Of a DNA stretch of 5,834 nt, positions 1-4,264 are shown piece by piece; within the stretch, counting starts at the first letter, position 1; every line of letters begins with the position of its first letter. The translations under genes and the position numbers were made by a program. The notes beneath the pieces are model-generated. The model made no database searches. It saw nothing but the letters and a program-made list of their open reading frames with translations, and was not told where the DNA came from. Location of the stretch: assembly GCA_018302915.1 (NCBI GenBank), contig JAGVZB010000029.1, positions 1 through 5,834 on the forward strand, read 5' to 3'. This DNA is from Candidatus Woesearchaeota archaeon (GTDB taxonomy: Archaea; Nanobdellota; Nanobdellia; SCGC-AAA011-G17; GW2011-AR20).

Positions 1-344
1 CCTTGGAATTAAAATTTGACATTAAGGATATAGCCTCGTTGATGAATGAATATAAGATAACAGAGGCATTGAATGAAATCTGGAGATACATCCAGGAAAC
101 AAACAAGTACATCAACCAGAATGAACCATGGAAATTAGAAGGCAAAGAATTGGAAAAAGTGCTGTACAACTGCCTTGAGTCAATAAGAAAAACATCAATA
201 TTGCTATGGCCATTTATCCCGGAGACATGCGAAAAAATACATTCATTGCTGGATATAAAAAACCAGGATCTAACATCTTTCGATAAACCTGTCTCTTCCT
301 ACAGGCCAAAAGCCCCTGAAATACTGTTCAAGAAAATAAAATAA
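1..344 (+). CDS. metG: Methionyl-tRNA synthetase, C-terminal fragment (gene begins before the window)
   Basis: This is the 3' end of a gene entering from the left; the reading frame is open to base 3. The 113 visible residues match the alpha-helical anticodon-binding domain of class Ia methionyl-tRNA synthetase, which charges initiator and elongator tRNA-Met in the cytoplasm. Recognisable marks are the helix with NKYINQNEPWKL (family pattern NxYIxxxxPW), the SIRKTSILLWPFIPET segment (family: LxPFxPxT), and the closing PEILFKKIK, which corresponds to the usual PxPLFPKI ending. The catalytic Rossmann fold with HIGH and KMSKS lies outside the window. The protein stops just after the anticodon domain, so no fused Trbp111/EMAP-type tRNA-binding domain follows. 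A TTG at base 3 is not a plausible start because it would leave only a domain fragment. The stop TAA (342-344) lies 10 bases from the stop of the convergent membrane protein gene. Other class Ia synthetases share the fold, but the NKYI...PW motif favours MetRS. Confidence 0.88.
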   Translation, partial: LELKFDIKDIASLMNEYKITEALNEIWRYIQETNKYINQNEPWKLEGKELEKVLYNCLESIRKTSILLWPFIPETCEKIHSLLDIKNQDLTSFDKPVSSYRPKAPEILFKKIK

Positions 345-350
345 AAAAAA
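343..350 (-). terminator. Oligo-T terminator of the channel-like gene
   Basis: On the minus strand a run of eight T follows four bases after the stop codon of the membrane protein gene (355-357). Archaeal RNA polymerase terminates at such oligo-T tracts without needing a hairpin. The run overlaps the stop codon of the convergent synthetase gene, so the two transcripts probably share this short boundary. I see no comparable T-run for the plus-strand transcript just past 344. Confidence 0.5.
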
Positions 351-354
351 GAAA

Positions 355-1035
355 CTAGTGTCTTATCAATTCCTCTAAGTCCTTTATGATGTTCCTGCCG
401 TTTATTGTCACTGATTTTCCAAGCCCTATTCCCAGTGCTATTGCTATTCCTACTGCCAATGCTCCTATCAATATCAAGAAGGTATTTTCCAGTATGCTTA
501 CATCAACGCCAATCTGGCTCAATGAAACAACTGCAACCATTATTATAATAACAGTCTTTAACAATCTTGACAAGAACTTTGTGCCCTTCATTTCTGTATG
601 CTCTTCAATCTTTATACCAATGTAATGTGACACTCCAACACCAAATATTATCACTACAGCAGCAACTATTACATTAGGCAACCACATGACAAATCCGCTC
701 AGGACAGTTGACAATGTTCCCAACTTTAGAAGATCAACAGCAGCTTGTAAAAATATTATAAGCACATACCATTTGACTAGCTCTCCAAATACATGGCTGA
801 CTCTTATATGCCCAACCATCGTGGCCATCTTATGCTTTTCCATGTAACTGTTCAATCCTGCCTTCTCAAGAACAATCCTCACCAAATGCCCAAGGCCTAA
901 TGCTACAAAGTAACCAAGTATTAAAATTATTATTGCAGCTACAATTCCCGGCAATACATTTATGAAGCTTGCCCATAAGCTTAACAATGGATTTAGAATT
1001 AAGGAACCTGTTGCCGTTACGCCATCTAATGCCAT
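355..1035 (-). CDS. Small-conductance mechanosensitive channel-like membrane protein (TM_helix family)
   Basis: A 226-residue integral membrane protein resembling the conserved TM_helix (PF05552) proteins related to small-conductance mechanosensitive channels. Hydrophobic segments lie near residues 24-50, 86-105, 116-140, 159-178 and 184-206. Two look like an internal repeat: each begins LP, continues with VAA and a run of Ile/Val/Leu, then glycines and an amphipathic stretch (residues 28-60 and 119-145). The last segment, with its GIAIALGIGLGKSV ending, resembles the pore-lining helix of the family. The cytoplasmic beta domain of true MscS does not follow, so channel activity is inferred, not shown. 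The likely role is relief or sensing of membrane tension. The ATG at 1033-1035 is well supported: GGAGGTG lies 7 bases upstream. The gene stands alone, convergent with the synthetase gene and divergent from the zinc-protein gene. Confidence 0.8.
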   Translation of the reverse strand: MALDGVTATGSLILNPLLSLWASFINVLPGIVAAIIILILGYFVALGLGHLVRIVLEKAGLNSYMEKHKMATMVGHIRVSHVFGELVKWYVLIIFLQAAVDLLKLGTLSTVLSGFVMWLPNVIVAAVVIIFGVGVSHYIGIKIEEHTEMKGTKFLSRLLKTVIIIMVAVVSLSQIGVDVSILENTFLILIGALAVGIAIALGIGLGKSVTINGRNIIKDLEELIRH

Positions 1036-1042
1036 CTAAAAG

Positions 1043-1049
1043 CACCTCC
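1043..1049 (-). promoter_or_regulatory. Strong Shine-Dalgarno site of the channel-like gene
   Basis: GGAGGTG on the minus strand, 7 bases before the ATG at 1035. It matches the complement of the conserved 3' end of archaeal 16S rRNA almost fully. It is the strongest ribosome binding site in the window and fixes the start codon. Confidence 0.85.
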
Positions 1050-1088
1050 TTTTTTTTAAAATATTATATAACTAAACATTATATTTCT

Positions 1089-1096
1089 TTTATATA
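1089..1096 (-). promoter_or_regulatory. TATA box for the channel-like gene
   Basis: TATATAAA on the minus strand, preceded by a GAAAG stretch that could act as a BRE element. Counting about 26 bases downstream puts the transcription start near 1066, giving a leader of about 30 bases that contains the Shine-Dalgarno site. A second TATA-like sequence at 1063-1072 would place the start inside or beyond the Shine-Dalgarno site, so it is less likely. Confidence 0.45.
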
Positions 1097-1134
1097 TCTT
1101 TCTATTATGTATTTTTTATTTCAGAGTGATAAAG

Positions 1135-1142
1135 TTTATATA
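1135..1142 (+). promoter_or_regulatory. TATA box for the small zinc-protein gene
   Basis: TTTATATA on the plus strand, preceded by ATAAAG as a plausible BRE. The expected start about 26 bases downstream is near 1165, leaving a leader of roughly 10 bases before the ATG at 1175. It is arranged divergently from the channel-gene TATA box about 45 bases away. Confidence 0.5.
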
Positions 1143-1174
1143 CAATAAAATATTCTGATCCATAGTGGGTGTTT

Positions 1175-1357
1175 ATGGAAGAAGATTTGCAAAAGAGGTG
1201 TGAGCATTCTAGGGTTAGATTAGAAAAACCTAATTATTTTTATGGAGGATATTATGGTCTTGGAACATGTTTAGATTGTAAAAAGAATATAATAATACAT
1301 GAAAATAATTACAAATCAACAGATGAAAAAAAAATTTATCAACTGAAAGAGGAATAG
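1175..1357 (+). CDS. Small CxH...CxxC putative zinc-binding protein
   Basis: A 60-residue hypothetical protein with no family that I recognise. Counting from the ATG at 1175, Cys9-x-His11 and Cys32-x2-Cys35 form the CxH...CxxC layout of a small zinc ribbon or treble-clef knuckle, separated by an aromatic, glycine-rich stretch (YFYGGYYGLG). The rest is charged and Lys/Glu-rich with no membrane segment, so a cytoplasmic protein is expected. Similar mini-zinc proteins are common in archaea and often bind nucleic acid or partner proteins, but the function here is unknown. A GTG at 1169 is an alternative start (two residues longer); an in-frame TAG at 1163-1165 rules out anything further upstream. 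The Shine-Dalgarno match is weak (GGGTG, 3 bases before the ATG), so a very short leader is possible. The stop is 1 base from the enolase stop. A hand count of 1261-1320 gives 12 G+C in 60, AT-richer than its neighbours. Confidence 0.6.
   Translation: MEEDLQKRCEHSRVRLEKPNYFYGGYYGLGTCLDCKKNIIIHENNYKSTDEKKIYQLKEE
1326..1334 (-). terminator. Oligo-T terminator of enolase, inside the opposing gene
   Basis: Nine consecutive T on the minus strand, 25 bases past the enolase stop. The tract lies inside the 3' end of the convergent zinc-protein gene, where it reads as Lys-Lys codons. It is a plausible archaeal factor-independent terminator for enolase transcripts. Confidence 0.45.
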
Positions 1358-1358
1358 C

Positions 1359-2456
1359 TTACTTAATCTCTTCCTCAATCCTTACAAGCTCATTTAATTT
1401 TATCTCTCTTTCCTTCCCTGATACCCCTGTTTTTATTATTGGGATTTCAAGCCCGACAGACAGATGTGAAATGGTGACATCCATCGTCTCTCCGCTTCTG
1501 TGGCTTATTACAGGCACGATATTATTTTCCTTCCCGTAATTCACTATCTCTTTCAGCTTGTATAAGGAGCCAATCTGGTTCGGCTTTACAATGAATCCGT
1601 TGACAGCATGAAGATGAACAGCTCTCTTAAGCCTTTCAATGTCTGTTGCAATCAAATCATCGCCGACAACCAGTGCTTTCTTGTTTATGTATGCAAATCC
1701 TAAAAAGTCATCCTGATGCAATGGATCCTCGACGTAATAAAGGTCATATTTTTTTATCAATGAATTTATGTAATCTATCTGCTCATCCTTTGTTAACTCC
1801 TTATCCTTGTATTTGTAAAGATTATCTTTGAAGAAGCTTGAAGCTGCAACATCAACACCCAGTCTAAGATTGAACTTGTTCGTATATTTGCTTAATAATT
1901 TTAAAACATCCTCGTTGTTTAGATTAGGGCTCCATGCCCCCTCGTCAGTAACCTGATTGCTGAAATTCTTGTCTAATCCTTTTAATTTTTCATTGATGAA
2001 CTTATGGAATTTAATATTGGTGTCAACAGCATCCTTGAATGTTTTTACCTTATATGAAATAACTAGAAATTCCTGAAAATCCAAAGTTGAATTTTCCCTG
2101 TGCATCCCGCCACCGATGACATTTCCCAATGGTCTTGGTAATTTTCTCCCATCAAGGAATTTGTATCCTCCCTTATAATTAAACATTGCAAACTCCAGGG
2201 CAGTCCTTGCGCTTCCGCCCAATTTGGACGTGTATTCCTGTATCTTCCTGAAATCCTCAAATGTGTCAATGCTCAAAGATTCAAGTGTTTCGCTCAGCTC
2301 ACTCAGAAGATTAATTTCCTTGTCAATATCATGATTAAAATCCTTTACCTCATAAACACCTTTTGATTTTCCGCCTGGAGCGCTTCCTATAGATCCCTTA
2401 TAATTAACCTGTATGGTATCCTCGCCCCTGGAATTCTTTATTTTGCTGGCTTCCAT
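1359..2456 (-). CDS. eno: Enolase (phosphopyruvate hydratase), short divergent form
   Basis: Enolase interconverts 2-phosphoglycerate and phosphoenolpyruvate in the cytoplasm, in glycolysis and gluconeogenesis. The protein has 365 residues from the ATG at 2456, against about 410-435 in typical enolases. Counting from that ATG, expected active-site residues are all present: the loop serine S31 (GGKSKG for the usual SGASTG), H119 and E129 (GGMH...FQEF), E172 (DEGAWSPN), metal ligands D202 (GVDVAAS), E243 (VEDP) and D266 (VGDDL), catalytic K291 (VKPNQIG), H319-R320-S321 (SHRSGET) and K342 (IKTG). The missing length is almost all in the N-terminal capping domain: the GKGVxxAVxNVN stretch is not visible and the DGTxNKxxLGANA helix is eroded to SKLGGSARTAL. 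The C-terminal barrel looks complete, so activity is likely. A TTG directly before the ATG is a less likely start. There is no Shine-Dalgarno site; the TATA spacing predicts a leaderless mRNA. An enolase-superfamily paralogue is the alternative. Confidence 0.9.
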   Translation of the reverse strand: MEASKIKNSRGEDTIQVNYKGSIGSAPGGKSKGVYEVKDFNHDIDKEINLLSELSETLESLSIDTFEDFRKIQEYTSKLGGSARTALEFAMFNYKGGYKFLDGRKLPRPLGNVIGGGMHRENSTLDFQEFLVISYKVKTFKDAVDTNIKFHKFINEKLKGLDKNFSNQVTDEGAWSPNLNNEDVLKLLSKYTNKFNLRLGVDVAASSFFKDNLYKYKDKELTKDEQIDYINSLIKKYDLYYVEDPLHQDDFLGFAYINKKALVVGDDLIATDIERLKRAVHLHAVNGFIVKPNQIGSLYKLKEIVNYGKENNIVPVISHRSGETMDVTISHLSVGLEIPIIKTGVSGKEREIKLNELVRIEEEIK

Positions 2457-2497
2457 CAATAATAAAAGAAAACTATTTTATTTAAATCTATTCATGC
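2450..2497 (-). repeat. Direct repeat A: promoter and start region of enolase
   Basis: This ~48-base block is similar to 2921-2972. Shared pieces, in the same order on the plus strand, are CTTCCATCAA, an AAAGAAA..CT tract, TATTTAAA and TATTCATGC. The distance from CTTCCATCAA to the end of TATTTAAA is identical in both copies; a few bases differ between TATTTAAA and TTCATGC. The block contains the enolase start codon and TATA box and overlaps the end of the DUF2283 gene. AT-richness makes some similarity expected by chance. Confidence 0.5.
2479..2486 (-). promoter_or_regulatory. TATA box of enolase
   Basis: TTTAAATA on the minus strand, centred 26.5 bases before the A of the enolase ATG (2456). 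This is the usual TATA-to-start distance in archaea, so transcription should begin at or next to the start codon and give a leaderless mRNA. The box lies 5 bases past the DUF2283 stop codon. Enolase can therefore be expressed independently of the upstream genes. Confidence 0.6.
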
Positions 2498-2716
2498 TGC
2501 AATTTTTTTAGTACCAATCATATTTTCAAATGTTATTTCTGAAACTGAAGCAGAAGGTATTCTTTCCTTAACAAATAAAAGTTCTACTCCAATGACATTG
2601 CCTTTTTTATCATAATCTAAAATAGTATTATCATCTATTTCTTTAGTTTTTGCTACTTCTCCTTCTCTCAACTTAATGTACATTACATCTGCATCCGAAT
2701 CATAACTTATTTTCAT
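2492..2716 (-). CDS. DUF2283 family protein, putative antitoxin
   Basis: A 74-residue protein of the DUF2283 type. The family signature is clear: an opening YDSDADVMYIKLREGE (family: YDxxADxLYI), then an acidic NTILDYDKKGNVIGVELL segment (family: DYDxxGxxVGIEIL). After that core, about residues 1-48, there is a C-terminal tail of about 25 residues ending KKIAA that I cannot assign. DUF2283 genes often sit beside small DUF4258 or RelE-like genes and are regarded as likely antitoxins; direct proof for this protein is absent. The ATG at 2714-2716 follows the stop of the DUF4258 gene by one base (TAAGATG), so the two are probably co-transcribed and translationally coupled. The only upstream ribosome-site candidate is a weak GGGT within the preceding gene. 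A sampled block (2521-2580) has 15 G+C in 60, lower than in the exosome genes. Confidence 0.78.
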   Translation of the reverse strand: MKISYDSDADVMYIKLREGEVAKTKEIDDNTILDYDKKGNVIGVELLFVKERIPSASVSEITFENMIGTKKIAA

Positions 2717-2717
2717 C

Positions 2718-2927
2718 TTAAACCCAATATAAAGTTACAACCTTTATATGTTTTTCCTTTACATAAACTACTTTTAAAGTCCTGCCATTAAGCTTCTTAA
2801 TAACATAAAATTTATTATCAACTTTTTTAGTGATATCAGGAGATTTTATAGTTTCTTCAACCCAAATATAATCAACTTTTCTTTCTTTTAATTGATATCT
2901 TGCATGATTTGTAAAGATGACTTCCAT
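2718..2927 (-). CDS. DUF4258 family protein, putative RelE-like toxin
   Basis: A 69-residue protein from the ATG at 2927; a TTG directly before it would add one residue. The start carries the DUF4258 signature: a short strand, then FTNHARYQLKERKVDYIWVEETI (family: HAxxRxxxRxI followed by a helix), then PDITKKVDNKFYVIKK and two beta strands ending VVTLYWV. By order and size this resembles the compact alpha-beta layout of RelE/ParE-type toxins, which cut mRNA on the ribosome or inhibit gyrase. Which of these, if either, applies cannot be read from the sequence. It is the first gene of a two-gene unit with DUF2283, toxin-first as in higBA loci. No Shine-Dalgarno site is seen; a TATA box 26.5 bases upstream predicts a leaderless mRNA. 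G+C is low (14 in 60 at 2761-2820), hinting at an accessory origin. Confidence 0.78.
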   Translation of the reverse strand: MEVIFTNHARYQLKERKVDYIWVEETIKSPDITKKVDNKFYVIKKLNGRTLKVVYVKEKHIKVVTLYWV

Positions 2928-2972
2928 CAAAATATCAAAGAAACTTATTTATTTAAACTTATTTATTCATGC
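2921..2972 (-). repeat. Direct repeat B: promoter and start region of the DUF4258 gene
   Basis: Partner of 2450-2497, 471 bases away. It holds the DUF4258 start codon and TATA box and the last codons of the small gene upstream. It shares CTTCCATCAA, AAAGAAAC, TATTTAAA and TATTCATGC with the other copy, with about 4 extra bases before the last element. Both coding sequences begin ATG GAA followed by a G-C-rich codon differing in one base (GCC or GTC). Confidence 0.5.
2950..2957 (-). promoter_or_regulatory. TATA box of the DUF4258/DUF2283 pair
   Basis: TTTAAATA on the minus strand, preceded by ATAAG and starting just past the TAA of the small upstream gene (2959-2961). Its centre is 26.5 bases from the A of the ATG at 2927, the same distance as at enolase, so the transcript is predicted to be leaderless. 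Confidence 0.6.
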
Positions 2973-3159
2973 AATAATTCCCATAATTTAATCCCTTTTC
3001 TTCAACAAACTTATTTCTAAACTCAACATATTTTTTGGCTTTTTCATTATCATGAAATCCACTCTCAATTAAAATTCTATACCTGCTATCTCCTGTATTT
3101 ATATAAAATTTTAAAAAAGACATATTCAAAAGAGATGTATAACCTGTTGGATTTATCAA
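2959..3159 (-). CDS. Small hypothetical protein, possibly 5'-truncated
   Basis: I do not recognise this protein. From the TTG at 3159 it has 66 residues, with a hydrophobic-aromatic start (LLNMSFLKFYINTG), a charged middle rich in Lys and Glu, and a Cys near the end (NYCMNK). No membrane segment is evident. The start is uncertain. An AAGGAG at 3173-3178 lies 13 bases before the TTG, somewhat far, and an ATG at 3121-3123 would leave 54 residues. The same frame stays open upstream to a TGA at 3250-3252 and reads like protein there (for example SIHLSRLEECLKGLRSLESS, a likely helix), but has no ATG, GTG or TTG. Adjacent ATG codons at 3231-3236 are one frame away, which suggests a lost base or an assembly error. 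It lies between rpoK and the DUF4258/DUF2283 pair, and G+C is low (15 in 60 at 3001-3060). It may be a third accessory gene or a decaying one. Confidence 0.45.
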   Translation of the reverse strand: MINPTGYTSLLNMSFLKFYINTGDSRYRILIESGFHDNEKAKKYVEFRNKFVEEKGLNYGNYCMNK

Positions 3160-3273
3160 ACTGCTTTCTAAACTCCTTAATCCTTTTAAACATTCTTCAA
3201 GCCTTGAAAGATGAATTGAAATTGATTCTACATCATATCTAAAATATGTTCAGATTATAAAAATATTAGAATT

Positions 3274-3279
3274 AAAAAA
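3274..3279 (-). terminator. Oligo-T tract after rpoK
   Basis: Six T on the minus strand, four bases past the rpoK stop, followed by a second run of five at 3259-3263. This is a plausible end for the rrp4-rrp41-rrp42-rpoK transcript. It is weaker than the T8 and T9 tracts elsewhere in the window, so read-through is possible. Confidence 0.4.
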
Positions 3280-3287
3280 TATTTAAA
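3280..3287 (-). promoter_or_regulatory. TATA-like box overlapping the rpoK stop codon
   Basis: TTTAAATA on the minus strand, with the rpoK stop TAA (3283-3285) inside it. Counting 26 bases gives a start near 3257, just before the open frame of the small hypothetical gene. No start codon is found at that point, unlike at the other two TTTAAATA boxes, which fits a damaged 5' end of that gene. Confidence 0.35.
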
Positions 3288-3483
3288 CCTTTCTCGGCAT
3301 TGGCCTTTTTATTGTAATTGGCAAAATTCCCTTGTTGAATTCCTTTTTGGAGATTTCTATTGGATTGAATTTGATTTCTTCCAGGTCTTTCTCGCTTAGC
3401 TTTACCAGCATCGGAGCGCCCATTGCTATCTGCAGTGCCCTTGCACCTATTATCCTTGCCTTTTCATATTTGTTGTATTGCAT
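3283..3483 (-). CDS. rpoK: DNA-directed RNA polymerase subunit K (Rpb6/omega homologue)
   Basis: A complete 66-residue subunit K of archaeal RNA polymerase, the homologue of eukaryotic Rpb6 and bacterial omega. It clamps the C-terminal region of the largest subunit and helps assembly. The near-invariant core is present: KYEKARIIGARALQIAMGAP at residues 5-24, then the PIEISKKEF segment (41-49) and GILPITIKRPMPRKV at the end. The length is that of a minimal archaeal RpoK, without the acidic N-terminal tail of Rpb6. The ATG at 3483 is 19 bases past the rrp42 stop; the only ribosome-site candidate is AGGA (3493-3496), 9 bases upstream. It is the last gene of the exosome operon. In many archaea rpoK lies in an rpoN-rpoK-eno-rps2 cluster; here the upstream partner is the exosome, and enolase lies 826 bases downstream. 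Confidence 0.96.
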   Translation of the reverse strand: MQYNKYEKARIIGARALQIAMGAPMLVKLSEKDLEEIKFNPIEISKKEFNKGILPITIKRPMPRKV

Positions 3484-3502
3484 GGTTAAAAATCCTAATT
3501 GT

Positions 3503-4264
3503 TTACTTTAAAAACTTTACCAGTTCCTTTTCCTTCTTCATTGCAATGTCAACCATCTTCTTCACTTCATCAATTGTCAATGGTGTATCTCCGCCCTTCT
3601 GCAGTGCATGAATATTCCCGTCAGCAACACTAATGCTTAACCTTGCATCAATTATCTGCTCTTCCTTGTTGTTTACATCAACTAATAAATTCCCGCTGAT
3701 CTTGTATACAGTGGTTAATATCGGCAATTTGCTTAACTTCAATCCAATATTTGTTTTTGATTCATGATCAACTTTGTCATCAGTTAATTTAGGAAATTTG
3801 GCTTCCTGCAGAGCTTTCAAGCTGGCTAATACAGAAGCATCAATTAGATTGCCATCATCATTCAAAGGATAAATGTCAATGAACACCATCCATATCTTTT
3901 CTCCTTTCTTGACGCATAATTTCTTGAAGTCAATGCACTCGCTTTCTCTTATCCCCCTGTCAACAATTCTTGCCAACTCAGTTGCCTTTGCACTTGGTGG
4001 CCCCAACTCAAAATCAGGGCTTGCTAAAGGAATCAATTCAGCCGTGACAACTATTGTACCTTCATCAGGTGAATCAGGATAAGGCTCTCCCAAATCAAAC
4101 TTAACTCCAACTATGACCTCTGTCTCTCCAATCTTGCACCTGGCAGATCCAGATGCATTCTTGCTTACATTATTCTCGATGATTATATTCCTGAACTCAT
4201 CAAGTTTCCTTCCGTCTATTCTTTTTCCCTTTTCAATCAATCCTTTGATATAATCATCATTCAT
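3503..4264 (-). CDS. rrp42: Exosome complex subunit Rrp42
   Basis: A 253-residue RNase PH-like subunit that alternates with Rrp41 in the hexameric ring of the archaeal exosome, which degrades RNA 3' to 5' using phosphate and can also add A-rich tails. The RNase PH fold starts with RIDGRKLDEFR (residues 15-25), as in the Rrp42 family. The segment NDDGNLIDASVLASLKAL (135-152) stands where Rrp41 has its phosphate-binding GTRCAG, which marks this as Rrp42, the structural and RNA-binding subunit, not the catalytic one. Other typical pieces are FELGPPSAKATELARIVDRG (85-104) and a C-terminal helix rich in Lys and Glu. Full length is usual for the family. The ATG at 4264 overlaps the end of rrp41 by 8 bases, and GGGAG (4271-4275) lies 6 bases upstream, so the start is secure and translation is likely coupled. 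Confidence 0.95.
   Translation of the reverse strand: MNDDYIKGLIEKGKRIDGRKLDEFRNIIIENNVSKNASGSARCKIGETEVIVGVKFDLGEPYPDSPDEGTIVVTAELIPLASPDFELGPPSAKATELARIVDRGIRESECIDFKKLCVKKGEKIWMVFIDIYPLNDDGNLIDASVLASLKALQEAKFPKLTDDKVDHESKTNIGLKLSKLPILTTVYKISGNLLVDVNNKEEQIIDARLSISVADGNIHALQKGGDTPLTIDEVKKMVDIAMKKEKELVKFLK

Noticed and set aside
386..625. Plus-strand open frame of 79 codons opposite the channel-like gene
   Set aside because: It is the antisense of hydrophobic codons, which yields apparent Ile/Phe/Pro-rich frames; the minus-strand gene has a strong Shine-Dalgarno site.
1126..1158. C/D box small RNA-like motifs: GTGATAA (1126-1132) and CTGA (1155-1158) on the plus strand
   Set aside because: The C box has one mismatch, no C' or D' boxes are seen, the span is too short, and a TATA box lies between the motifs.
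1646..1831. Plus-strand open frame of 61 codons opposite enolase
   Set aside because: It is an antisense shadow of the conserved enolase barrel, with no ribosome site and no protein-like composition.
2063..2269. Minus-strand open frame of 68 codons in another frame inside enolase
   Set aside because: It overlaps the enolase N-terminal region, whose reading frame is supported by active-site motifs; it has no family features.
2450..2972. Reading the direct repeats as target-site duplications of an insertion sequence
   Set aside because: The repeats are imperfect and about 50 bases long, there is no transposase, and no terminal inverted repeats are seen; a recombination or duplication event fits better.
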